From the NCBI RefSeq assembly GCF_002554705.1, contig NZ_PDEP01000001.1:434001-498000 (forward strand): a stretch of DNA of 64,000 nucleotides, in the 5' to 3' direction. Positions 45,924 through 54,202 of the stretch are shown piece after piece. Source of the stretch: Longimonas halophila. GTDB lineage: Bacteria > Bacteroidota > Rhodothermia > Rhodothermales > Salinibacteraceae. Made by a program: the position numbers and the translations under genes. Every line of letters starts with the position of its first letter. Within the stretch, counting starts at the first letter, position 1. Below the pieces are notes generated by a model, which worked only from the letters and a program-made list of their open reading frames with translations, was not told the DNA's origin and made no database searches.

Positions 45924-47061
45924 ATGAGCCAGTACAACGAGCAAGACCTGGTCACCCTCTATGAGCGCACGGATGCGCTCGGGGGCTATCTTTGACCCGG
46001 CTGAGCGCGAAGCCCGCATAGCCGAACTGAATCAGGAGCGCCTCGACCCGTCGTTCTGGGACGACCCGGAACGCGCCCGTACTGTTGAGCAGCAGATTGC
46101 CCGTGAGGAGGAATGGCTCGATGCGTGGCAGGAGCTCCAGGAGCATGTAGAGACGCTCGAAACGCTTCAGCTGTTGGCCTCGGAAGAAGACGAGGACCTG
46201 AGCAACGAAATCGACGCCGAAGCCCGCACGTTAGAGCAGAAGCTCGACGACCTCGAAATGAGGAGCCTGCTCGACGGCCCCGACGACCACCGCGACGCCA
46301 TCGTGACGATCAATCCGGGCGCGGGCGGTACCGAGAGTCAGGACTGGGCCAGCATGCTGCTGCGCATGTACAGCCGCTGGGCCGAAAAGGAAGGCTACGA
46401 AACCGAGATGTTAGGCTATCAGCCTGCCGAGGCCGCTGGCATCAAGAGCGCGACGTTTCGCGTTGCCGGCGACCATGCGTACGGCTACCTGAAATCGGAG
46501 CGCGGCGTGCACCGCCTGGTCCGCATCTCCCCGTTCGACTCCGACGGACGCCGCCACACCTCCTTTGCCAGTGTGTTCGTGTATCCCGAAGTGGATGACA
46601 CCATCGAAGTGGACCTGAGCACCGGATCTACCGAGCTGCAAACTTTCCGCTCCGGCGGGAAAGGGGGACAGCACGTGAACAAGGTGGCCACCGGCGTGCG
46701 TCTCATCTGGAACGGCACGCTCTCGAATGGCGACGACATTGAGCTCGTGGCTGAATGCACCGAGGAGCGCAGTCAGATGCAGAACCGCGAGCGTGCCGAG
46801 AAGATGCTCAAGAGCCGTCTGTATCAGGCGGAGCAGGAGCTTCAGGAGCAGGCCCGCGAAGAGGTCGAAGCTTCGAAGAAGAGCATTGAGTGGGGCAGCC
46901 AGATTCGCTCGTATGTGCTGCATCCGTACACCATGGTGAACGATCATCGCACGGAGACAAAGTTCTCAAATGCCGAGGCGATTCTGGAAGGCGAAATTGA
47001 CCCGCTCATCCAGGCGTACCTGACGCACGGCAAAAAGGGCATCAACCCGGTGGAGTCGTGA
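45924..47061 (+). CDS. prfB: Peptide chain release factor 2 (programmed +1 frameshift)
   Basis: 378 residues, translated from two frames. The first 23 codons (45924-45992) end in CTT, immediately followed by an in-frame TGA (45993-45995); translation must slip +1 to read GAC and continue to the stop at 47061. The site CTT-TGA-C and the upstream GGGGG (45981-45985) are the canonical RF2 autoregulatory arrangement. The main part shows the RF2 tripeptide context 'ISPFDSDGRRHTSFA', the catalytic 'GGKGGQHVNK' (GGQ) and the family C-terminus. It releases chains at UGA and UAA. Low RF2 lets the ribosome pause and shift, raising synthesis; high RF2 stops it. If only the downstream frame is read, the N-terminus is lost. 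Confidence 0.96.
45981..45996 (+). promoter_or_regulatory. prfB programmed frameshift site
   Basis: Sequence GGGGGCTATCTTTGAC: an SD-like G-run, a slippery CTT codon, then the TGA stop and C. The window's stop codon for RF2 (TGA) is thus the sensor of RF2 activity. Confidence 0.95.
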
Positions 47062-47202
47062 GTAATACGGGCTTCGTCGTGCTGGACAGTCGTGCTCCGT
47101 GACAGGGTGTGCATCGCAACTGCGTATGTCCTCACCGCAATGCCGCAACCGAATTTAGTATGCGTTGGTTACCAGCAAAACCCAGCACGCTCCTCGTCTG
47201 AA

Positions 47203-47229
47203 GTCATCCCGGACGTGATCCGGGATCCA
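47203..47229. repeat. GTCATCCCGG...CCGGGATCC repeat
   Basis: A palindrome ATCCCGG ACGTG ATCCGGGAT with flanking GTC and CCAG, inside the 220-base gap between prfB and nadB. This 'GTCATCCCGG' form is a common dispersed intergenic element. Confidence 0.55.
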
Positions 47230-47281
47230 GAATGTCCACCGCAGAACAAACCCTACGCATCCCCCTAACGAACAACGGGAT

Positions 47282-48883
47282 ATGGATACGATCACTCCAC
47301 AGACCGACTTCCTCGTCATCGGCAGCGGTGTGGCCGGGCTTACGTTTGCGGTGAAAGCCGCCGCGTACGGACGCGTCACGGTCATCACGAAAGACGACCT
47401 CAGCGAAACCAACACCTCGTACGCACAAGGAGGGATTGCTGCAGTCGTTGATGAATCCGATAGTCCCGAGCAGCATCTCGAAGACACGCTGGATGCGGGC
47501 GCAGGGTTGTGTAATCCAGAGATTGTGTCAATCGTCGTGAACGAGGGGCCCAAGCGGCTCCACGAACTCATCGAGTGGGGGGCGCACTTCACCCGCACAA
47601 ACGGCTCTGATGCGCTCCACCTGGGACGCGAGGGCGGCCACTCGGCCAACCGCATTGTGCATGCCGACGACGCCACCGGCGCCGAGGTGCAGCGCGCGCT
47701 CATGGAGCAGGTGCAGGCGCATCCGTCCATTGACCTGCACCCGCAGCACACCGCTGTGGATCTGCTCACCGAGCACCATCTGGGACAACACGTCAACCGC
47801 ATGCGTCCGGATGTGCACTGCTTTGGTGCGTACGTGCTCGACCGCACTACGGGCACCGTGCACACCGTGCAGGCGCAGGCCACCGTTCTGGCGGCAGGAG
47901 GATGCGGACAAGTCTACCAGCATACCACGAATCCGCCCGTTGCCACTGGAGACGGCGTGGCGATGGCGTATCGGGCGAAAGCGCGGGTATCCAACATGGA
48001 GTTCGTGCAGTTTCATCCAACCTCGCTCTACCATCCTGATGCGGATTCCTTTCTCATCTCCGAGGCCGTGCGCGGCGAGGGCGGACGCCTCTACAACCGA
48101 CAGGGCGAGCGCTTCATGCCCGAGTACGACGACCGCGCCGAACTGGCCCCGCGCGACATCGTGGCCCGCGCCATTGACGACCAGATGAAGCGCCACGGCG
48201 ATGACCACGTCTGGCTCGACATCTCCCACAAGTCTGCCGAGGCAATCCGCGGGCACTTCCCCATGATTGCAGAGACGTGCCAGCAGTACGGCATCGACAT
48301 TACCGAAGAGCCCATTCCCGTTGTGCCCGCTGCGCACTACATGTGTGGCGGCGTACAGACGGATGCCCATGGGCGCACCTCGATCAATCAGCTCTACGCC
48401 ATCGGCGAGGTGGCGTGCACCGGACTCCACGGCGCCAACCGCCTGGCCAGTAACTCACTGGTTGAGGGGCTGGTGTTCGGACACCGCGCCATGCAGGTTG
48501 CAAAAGACGACCTCGATAACGCCCACACGCCGAAGTCCATTCCGGACTGGGACCACAGCGGCACGGAAGCGCCCGGCGAGGAAATCCTGATGACCCACAA
48601 CCGCGACGAGTTGAAGCGCGTGATGTCGAACTACGTCGGCATTGTGCGCTCGGATGTCCGCCTGAAACGCGCCGCCCGCCGCATCCACCTGCTCTACGAA
48701 GAAACCGAAGCCTTCTACCAGGAGGCACACGTCTCCACGCGTCTCTGCGAGCTCCGCAACATGATCACCACCTGCTACCTCATCGTGCGAAGCGCCCGCA
48801 TGCGCCGCGAGAGCCGCGGACTGCACTACACCGTCGACTATCCCGAAGCCGAGGCCACCGAGCAGCGCGCCACGCGGCTGTAG
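47282..48883 (+). CDS. nadB: L-aspartate oxidase
   Basis: 533 residues, the usual size. It oxidises L-aspartate to iminoaspartate, the first step of de novo NAD synthesis. The FAD-binding motif is 'VIGSGVAGL' (12-20), followed by the succinate dehydrogenase-type active-site segments 'TNTSYAQGGIAA', 'REGGHSANRIVHADDATG', 'NMEFVQFHPTSLYHP', 'SEAVRGEGGRLYN', 'HYMCGGVQTDAHGRTS' and 'GLHGANRLASNSLVEGLVFG'. The C-terminal helical domain is complete. No nadA or nadC gene is in the window. A 28-base palindrome follows. Confidence 0.95.
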   Translation: MDTITPQTDFLVIGSGVAGLTFAVKAAAYGRVTVITKDDLSETNTSYAQGGIAAVVDESDSPEQHLEDTLDAGAGLCNPEIVSIVVNEGPKRLHELIEWGAHFTRTNGSDALHLGREGGHSANRIVHADDATGAEVQRALMEQVQAHPSIDLHPQHTAVDLLTEHHLGQHVNRMRPDVHCFGAYVLDRTTGTVHTVQAQATVLAAGGCGQVYQHTTNPPVATGDGVAMAYRAKARVSNMEFVQFHPTSLYHPDADSFLISEAVRGEGGRLYNRQGERFMPEYDDRAELAPRDIVARAIDDQMKRHGDDHVWLDISHKSAEAIRGHFPMIAETCQQYGIDITEEPIPVVPAAHYMCGGVQTDAHGRTSINQLYAIGEVACTGLHGANRLASNSLVEGLVFGHRAMQVAKDDLDNAHTPKSIPDWDHSGTEAPGEEILMTHNRDELKRVMSNYVGIVRSDVRLKRAARRIHLLYEETEAFYQEAHVSTRLCELRNMITTCYLIVRSARMRRESRGLHYTVDYPEAEATEQRATRL

Positions 48884-48924
48884 GAAGGTAAGGTCAGGCC
48901 GGTGCGGGCCCTGCCCTCACCTGC

Positions 48925-48952
48925 GTAGGGACACGGCGCGCCGTGTCCCTAC
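48925..48952. repeat. Perfect 28-base palindrome (GTAGGGACACGG family)
   Basis: A perfect palindrome whose half is GTAGGGACACGGCG, lying between nadB and proB. The outer GTAGGG...CCCTAC also frames the hairpin at 62404-62435, so both belong to one repeat family with variable middle sequence. It has no T-run, so it is not an ordinary terminator. Confidence 0.8.
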
Positions 48953-48994
48953 CTCTGTCTGTTCGTCAGTCCCCGAACGTGCCCTGTTCGCAGT

Positions 48995-50122
48995 ATGCCC
49001 ATGCTTCCCGATTGGCAAACCGCTGTCGCAAAAGTCGGGAGCGCCCTCGTAGCCCCCGATGCCCGCGGCTGCTCCACGCGTTACCTGCTGCCTATTGCGC
49101 AGTGGATTCGGGAGCAGCGCGCACAGGGCAAAACCGTCATCGTGGTGTCGTCGGGGGCCGTAGCTGCCGGACGCGCCGCGCAGGGCCGCATGGATACGAC
49201 CACGCCGCTCACCATCCCCGAGAAGCAGGCGCTGGCCGCCATTGGGCAGTCGCTCCTCATGCAGCATTGGAGCCGCCTCTTCGACGTACCGTGCGCGCAG
49301 GTCCTGCTCACGTACGACGATCTGCGCCGCCGCACGCGCTTCGTGAACGCCAAGAACACGCTCTCCGCGCTCATCGATACCGGCGCGCTGCCTATCGTGA
49401 ACGAGAACGACACCGTAGCCACCGACGAGCTGCGCGTGGGCGACAACGACAACCTCGCAGCGTTTGTGGCGGTGCTTGCCGAGGCCGACCTCCTCGTGAT
49501 GTGCTCCGACGTTGACGGACTCTACGACGCCGATCCCCACACCACGCCAAACGCCACCCGCATCCCCCGGGTCAACGCTATCGATGCATCCGTTCACGCA
49601 CTGGCTGGAGGCAGTCATCACGCCGCCGCCACTGGCGGGATGCGCACCAAGATCGAGGCTGCCGAAAAAGCCACCGACCGCGGCATCCCCACTATCATCA
49701 TCAACGGCAAAAAGCGCGCGTACCTCGACGCCCTGCGCAACGGACAGGTGCCAGGCACGCTCTTCACCGGAGCCGCACCTGCTCAGCAGCTCTCCAGCCG
49801 CAAGCACTGGATGCGCCACGCCCTGCCCGCCATCGGCAGGCTCTTCGTGGACGAGGGCGCTGCCCACGCGCTCCAGGAACAGGGCGCGTCACTGCTCCCA
49901 TCAGGGATCATAGACGTGGAGGGCTCCTTTGCGCCGGGCGATGCTGTCATCGTAGCACGGCGAAGCGAAGGCACCACACAGCCCATCGCCAAAGGCATCG
50001 TCCAGTACAGCGCCGCCGATGTGCGAGCCATCCAGGGCAAGCACAGCACCAACATCGCCCGCGTGCTCAGTACCGCGCCCACCGACCACATCATCCACCG
50101 CGATGACCTCGTGTTGTTGTAG
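48995..50122 (+). CDS. proB: Glutamate 5-kinase
   Basis: 375 residues from the ATG at 48995. It phosphorylates glutamate in the first step of proline synthesis and is feedback-controlled in many bacteria. The amino-acid-kinase fold is shown by 'VAKVGSALV', 'VIVVSSGAVAAGR', 'NENDTVATDELRVGDND', 'VMCSDVDGLYDADP' and 'GTGGM'-like 'ATGGMRTKIEAAEKA'. A C-terminal PUA domain (about 285-370) begins 'GRLFVDEGAAHALQ'. It lies 125 bases before proA. In halotolerant bacteria proline is also a compatible solute, which gives the pair added importance here; that is inference. Confidence 0.95.
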   Translation: MPMLPDWQTAVAKVGSALVAPDARGCSTRYLLPIAQWIREQRAQGKTVIVVSSGAVAAGRAAQGRMDTTTPLTIPEKQALAAIGQSLLMQHWSRLFDVPCAQVLLTYDDLRRRTRFVNAKNTLSALIDTGALPIVNENDTVATDELRVGDNDNLAAFVAVLAEADLLVMCSDVDGLYDADPHTTPNATRIPRVNAIDASVHALAGGSHHAAATGGMRTKIEAAEKATDRGIPTIIINGKKRAYLDALRNGQVPGTLFTGAAPAQQLSSRKHWMRHALPAIGRLFVDEGAAHALQEQGASLLPSGIIDVEGSFAPGDAVIVARRSEGTTQPIAKGIVQYSAADVRAIQGKHSTNIARVLSTAPTDHIIHRDDLVLL

Positions 50123-50247
50123 CACGTATGGATACAAAAGCAAGGGGATACGCAGCAGCGCCTGCTTCGTGCAAACACAGCGGCACAAGAGCGGACGCGC
50201 TGGGTACGGACATATAGCGTTCTCGCGTACAATCAGCGCCCAAACCC

Positions 50248-51540
50248 ATGGCAGAGGCATCCCCCACAACCCATCGTTCCATCGAATCGCTCGCAGCGGA
50301 ATGCAGTCAGGCCGCACGGCAGGTGGCAAACCTCTCCACCGCCCGCAAAAACCGCGTGCTGCAGCACATGGCCGATGCGCTGCTCGACCACCAGGCGTCC
50401 ATCTTAGACGCCAACAACACCGACGTCTCCGGCGCCCGTGATGACGGACTCCCCGAGGCCATGATCGACCGGCTCGTGCTCAACGAGAAGCGCCTCCAGA
50501 AGATGGCCGCCGCCCTCCGCGAAGTCGCCAGCTTCTCGGATCCCGTCGGACAGATGTCGGCCACCACCACGCGTCCCAGCGGCATCGAAGTGGGGCGCAT
50601 GCGCATCCCACTGGGGGTCATCGGCATGATCTACGAAGCACGCCCCAACGTTACCTCCGACGCCGCCGGGCTCTGCTTCAAAGCCGGAAACGCCGTGTTC
50701 TTGCGGGGCGGCTCCGAAGCCTTCCACGCCAACCACGCCATCGCCGATGCGCTGCACGAAGCGCTCGAAGCCGAAGACGTAGACCCCGCGGCCATTACGC
50801 TGGTGCCCACCACCGACCGCGCCGCTGTGCAAGAGATGCTCACATTGAACCAGCACATCGACCTCGTCATCCCACGCGGCGGCGAAGGGCTCATCCGTTT
50901 CGTCGACGAAACCAGCCGCATCCCCGTCATCAAGCACTACAAAGGCGTCTGCCATCTCTATGTGGATGCGCAGGCCGACCTTGACATTGCCGACGACCTG
51001 CTCATCGACGGCAAGACCTCGCGTCCGAGCGTGTGCAATGCACTGGAGACGCTGCTCGTGCACGAAGACGTTGCCGACACGTACGTGCCCCGGGCCTGCG
51101 CGCTACTCCGCGAGGCGGGCGTAACCGTGCGCGGCGATGAACAGGTGCAGGCTCGCGTACCCGATGTAGAACCGGCCACCGAAGACGACTACGCGGCCGA
51201 GTACCTCGACCTTACCATCGCGATGCGCGTGGTGGATAGCGCCGACACTGCCCAAGACCACATCGCCACCTACGGATCCAACCACACCGAGGTGATCGTG
51301 ACCGACGATCTGCCTACGGCCCGCCACTTTGCACGTACTGTTGACGCCTCGGTCGTGCTCGTCAACGCGTCATCGCGCTTCTCAGATGGAGGCGAACTCG
51401 GGCTGGGCGCCGAGATTGGCATCTCAACCACCAAGCTGCACGCGTACGGTCCGATGGGCCTGCAGGCGCTGACCACGCAGAAGTTTGTGGTGTACGGAGC
51501 CGGAGAAACGCGCCACCCGGTGCCTGAGCGCACAGCATAG
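50248..51540 (+). CDS. proA: Glutamate-5-semialdehyde dehydrogenase (gamma-glutamyl phosphate reductase)
   Basis: 430 residues. It reduces glutamyl phosphate with NADPH to glutamate-5-semialdehyde, the second step of proline synthesis. Landmarks: 'PLGVIGMIYEARPNVTSDAAGLC', 'GNAVFLRGGSEAFHAN', the catalytic Cys263 in 'RPSVCNALETLLV', 'NASSRFSDGGELGLGAEIGIST' and 'HAYGPMGLQALTT'. Just downstream of proB in the same direction. The start ATG at 50248 is chosen from the family N-terminus. Confidence 0.95.
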   Translation: MAEASPTTHRSIESLAAECSQAARQVANLSTARKNRVLQHMADALLDHQASILDANNTDVSGARDDGLPEAMIDRLVLNEKRLQKMAAALREVASFSDPVGQMSATTTRPSGIEVGRMRIPLGVIGMIYEARPNVTSDAAGLCFKAGNAVFLRGGSEAFHANHAIADALHEALEAEDVDPAAITLVPTTDRAAVQEMLTLNQHIDLVIPRGGEGLIRFVDETSRIPVIKHYKGVCHLYVDAQADLDIADDLLIDGKTSRPSVCNALETLLVHEDVADTYVPRACALLREAGVTVRGDEQVQARVPDVEPATEDDYAAEYLDLTIAMRVVDSADTAQDHIATYGSNHTEVIVTDDLPTARHFARTVDASVVLVNASSRFSDGGELGLGAEIGISTTKLHAYGPMGLQALTTQKFVVYGAGETRHPVPERTA

Positions 51541-51559
51541 TGGAACAGGCTGCCCCTAT

Positions 51560-51575
51560 GAATCCGTTATTGCAA
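51560..51575 (+). promoter_or_regulatory. GAATCCGTTATTGCAA motif downstream of proA
   Basis: Identical over 16 bases to 45886-45901. Here it starts 20 bases after the proA stop and lies 351 bases before rimP, so if it is a promoter it could drive a short transcript ending at the terminator at 51833. Confidence 0.35.
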
Positions 51576-51832
51576 TAAGAATGATCACTGACAGCTAACA
51601 ATTCAACACTGCACAATGAAGTGAACACCCGAGAGCCGTAAAATGGGGAGCGCCGCCCGGCGCGGATGTCTCTGGCACGAAGGGTAAAGGCGTGGCCAAT
51701 ACCACACACGTATGTGCAAATCAGTGTAACTGTGAGCAAACCTGTGCCCCGTCAGAAACAACCGGTGGGCAGGTAAAGTATTCGCTATCCACTGGGACCG
51801 AAATCCATCGAGCCATTGTGGTGAGATGCCTG

Positions 51833-51858
51833 GGGTGGCTGCGGAGCCGCCCTTTTTT
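51833..51858 (+). terminator. Intrinsic terminator ahead of rimP
   Basis: An 8-base stem (GGGTGGCT / AGCCGCCC, one G-T pair) with loop GCGG is followed by TTTTTTG. It ends about 70 bases before the rimP start, so it terminates transcripts coming from upstream, or acts as an attenuator for the rimP operon. Confidence 0.75.
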
Positions 51859-51926
51859 GTTGTTATACAACCATGCTGTGCCCGAGTGCATTGTGCACTT
51901 AGCCCCTGAACTCGAATTGCCTACCC

Positions 51927-52409
51927 ATGCCCAACGACGCGTCTGCTCCGACAACGCTCGACGAAAAGATCCGTGCCGTGGTGGCTTCGGTGCTACGCCC
52001 AACCGAGTACTTCTTGGTTGATATTGAGATTCGCGGACACCGGGGGACGCGCGTCGTCGAAATCTTTGTGGATGGCGATGACGGCATCGGACACGACGAC
52101 CTGGCAGCGATCAGTCGTGACGTAGGGTTTGAACTTGATGTTGACGAGGTGGTGCCCGGATCGTACACGCTTGATGTGTCATCGCCTGGTATCAAACGCC
52201 CTCTTACAGCCCCTCGTCAGTACCAAAAGAACGTTGGGCGCGAGCTACGCATTAAGTACGACGATCCCGATGATGGATCCACCCAGTACGACGTTGTGAC
52301 GTTGACCGCTGCCGACAACGAAACGGTGACCATTGAATTGCCGTCGGGGTCGACCCACACGTTGCCTTACCATGCGATTGAACGGGCTAAGATCGAACTG
52401 CCCTGGTAG
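51927..52409 (+). CDS. rimP: Ribosome maturation factor RimP
   Basis: 160 residues, the usual size. RimP assists 30S subunit maturation. The N-terminal domain has 'FLVDIEIRGHRGTRVVEIFVDGDDGIGHDDLAAIS' and the C-terminal SM-like domain 'YTLDVSSPGIKRPL' (the family signature SSPGxxRPL). It begins the rimP-nusA-infB-rbfA-truB-ribF-rpsO-pnp run; nusA starts 33 bases after its stop. The ATG at 51927 fits the family N-terminus. Confidence 0.93.
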   Translation: MPNDASAPTTLDEKIRAVVASVLRPTEYFLVDIEIRGHRGTRVVEIFVDGDDGIGHDDLAAISRDVGFELDVDEVVPGSYTLDVSSPGIKRPLTAPRQYQKNVGRELRIKYDDPDDGSTQYDVVTLTAADNETVTIELPSGSTHTLPYHAIERAKIELPW

Positions 52410-52442
52410 TCGCCTCTTCCTCATGCAACCCCGCACCCCATT

Positions 52443-53960
52443 ATGCGAAGTGCCGATCTCGTTTCTTCATTTGGAGAGATCGCCCGCGTCAAAGACATCG
52501 ACCGGGCGACGTTGCAGATTATTGTCGAGGATGTGATCAAGGCAATGATCCAAAAGCGGTATGGGGCCGATGAAGCGTTCGAGATCATCTTTAACCCCAA
52601 CCAAGGCGACATCCAGATCCTACACATTCAGGAAGTAGTCGACGATTGGGATCTGGTCGACCCCGTTACGGAGATCGAGCTTAGCGATGCGCGTACGGTG
52701 GATCCCGATCTGGAAGTTGGCGAAGAAGTAGCCAGCGAGATGAACATTGAGGAGTTTGGCCGCCGGGCGGTGATGACGGCGCGACAGACGTTCCAGCAAC
52801 GTATCCGCGACATCGAGAAGGAGCAGATTTACAAGGAGTACTCCGAGATGATCGGGGAGATCGTAGTCGGTGAGATTCGGCAGATTCGCCGTCACGAAAC
52901 GCTGCTCGTGCACGACGATAGCGTCGAGATGGTACTCCCCCGGCGCGAGCAGATCCCTGACGAGCGCCACCGCAAAGGAGATATGCTGCGCGCCGTCGTG
53001 AAGGAAGTCCGACGCGACTCGGGGAGCGACCCGCAGGTTGTGGTCAGCCGCGCCGCAGAGACGTTCATGGAGCGCCTCTTTGAGCTTGAGGTGCCCGAGG
53101 TATACGACGGCATTGTTGAAATCAAGAAGGTGGCGCGCATCCCCGGAGATCGCGCGAAAGTGGCCGTCACCAGCCACGACGAGCGCGTTGATCCAGTAGG
53201 GGCCTGCGTTGGCGTGAAGGGCGTACGTATCCACGCCGTAGTGCGTGAGCTGAACGATGAAAACATCGACGTCATGGAGTGGTCCGACGACGCCCACACG
53301 CTCATCAAGCGTGCGCTCTCCCCTGCTGAGCCGGTGAGCGTCAAGATAAACGAGGACGTGGACCCGCCCCGAGCGCGCGCCGAGGTTGTTGCCGACGAAG
53401 TAAGCCAGGCCATTGGCCGCAAGGGCGTGAACATCAAGCTGGCTGTGAAGCTTACGGGATACGAGATTGACGTCTACCGCGAAATTCCAGCGGACGAAGA
53501 GGATATCGAGATCGAAGAGTTTGCCGACGAGCTGGATCCAGAGGTTATCGAACAGCTGAAAGAGATCGGGTGCGATACCGGAAAGGCGGTGCTTGAACTG
53601 TCGTCAGGCGCCCTAACGCGCCGTACGGGCATGAATCGCAGCACAGCAGACCATGTGATCGAGGTGATTCGCACCGAGTTTCAGCGCGGGCCTACGGTGC
53701 CCGACTTCCTTGCTGAAGGGGCGTTCCAGGTTGAAGCGATGGAGGCTTCTGCCGTAGACAGCGTGCCCGTAGATGAAGGAGCCGAACCGATGGCGGAGCC
53801 TGCAGCTCCCCAGTCGCCTCCAGATAGCGATGCTAACGTGGATGAGGATGATGCGGAAGCCGAGGAGGAGCCCGAGGCAGAAGAGGCTCCCGATGCTTCC
53901 GTCGATCCAGAAACGCGACCCGATCCGTCGGCCCCTGGCATGCAGGTGGATCGCGAGTAG
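52443..53960 (+). CDS. nusA: Transcription termination/antitermination factor NusA
   Basis: 505 residues. Domains in order: N-terminal RNA-polymerase-binding domain (1-130), S1 (about 133-200), KH1 (about 220-280) and KH2 (about 290-350) with 'AIGRKGVNIKLAVKLTGYEIDV', then two further regions. The last 75 or so residues form an Asp/Glu/Pro/Ala-rich tail ('DDAEAEEEPEAEEAPDASVD') that is not part of the standard fold and fits a halophilic proteome. NusA controls pausing, termination and rRNA antitermination. infB begins 242 bases downstream. Confidence 0.94.
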   Translation: MRSADLVSSFGEIARVKDIDRATLQIIVEDVIKAMIQKRYGADEAFEIIFNPNQGDIQILHIQEVVDDWDLVDPVTEIELSDARTVDPDLEVGEEVASEMNIEEFGRRAVMTARQTFQQRIRDIEKEQIYKEYSEMIGEIVVGEIRQIRRHETLLVHDDSVEMVLPRREQIPDERHRKGDMLRAVVKEVRRDSGSDPQVVVSRAAETFMERLFELEVPEVYDGIVEIKKVARIPGDRAKVAVTSHDERVDPVGACVGVKGVRIHAVVRELNDENIDVMEWSDDAHTLIKRALSPAEPVSVKINEDVDPPRARAEVVADEVSQAIGRKGVNIKLAVKLTGYEIDVYREIPADEEDIEIEEFADELDPEVIEQLKEIGCDTGKAVLELSSGALTRRTGMNRSTADHVIEVIRTEFQRGPTVPDFLAEGAFQVEAMEASAVDSVPVDEGAEPMAEPAAPQSPPDSDANVDEDDAEAEEEPEAEEAPDASVDPETRPDPSAPGMQVDRE

Positions 53961-54094
53961 CTCGCCTGCAACCCCAAATTACCATCTGGAAGAGGGCCAA
54001 TGGCCAATCCACTGCTCCTATTTACTAAAGCCCTACCGAGTTTGATACAGGAGTCAGGACCACAACCCCGTTGCACCCGTTGCACTACTGCTGC

Positions 54095-54106
54095 AATCGT
54101 TATTGC
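54095..54106 (+). promoter_or_regulatory. AATCGTTATTGC motif before infB
   Basis: Core GTTATTGC as at 45893 and 62475. It lies 96 bases before the infB ATG. A five-codon frame (ATG AAT GAA CCC ACA TAA) begins at 54108, two bases after the motif. Function unproven. Confidence 0.35.
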
Positions 54107-54202
54107 TATGAATGAACCCACATAAAGAGCTTCCCATGCAGACTGCCTAACCGTTCCGCCTTCGGCCCCATTGCGGGGCATTGAGTAACTTAACACCACT
54201 TT

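Larger units (their letters stand above)
51541..51926. other. Spacer between proA and rimP with motif, repeat and terminator
   Basis: 386 bases. It holds the GAATCCGTTATTGCAA motif (51560-51575), a copy of the GGCGCGGA...GTCTC repeat also found at 415-441 (51646-51675), and a good intrinsic terminator (51833-51858). A GTG-started frame from 51692 contains a C-x3-C-x-C-x3-C cluster ('CANQCNCEQTC') but runs through the terminator and has no known relative. The 60 bases before rimP give no clear promoter. Confidence 0.5.

Noticed and set aside
47528-49867. Reverse frames of about 300 residues opposite nadB and proB
   Set aside because: They overlap complete, well-conserved enzymes and have no motifs.
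54108-54125. Five-codon frame after the GTTATTGC motif before infB, as a leader peptide
   Set aside because: Too short to support, and no attenuator hairpin follows it.
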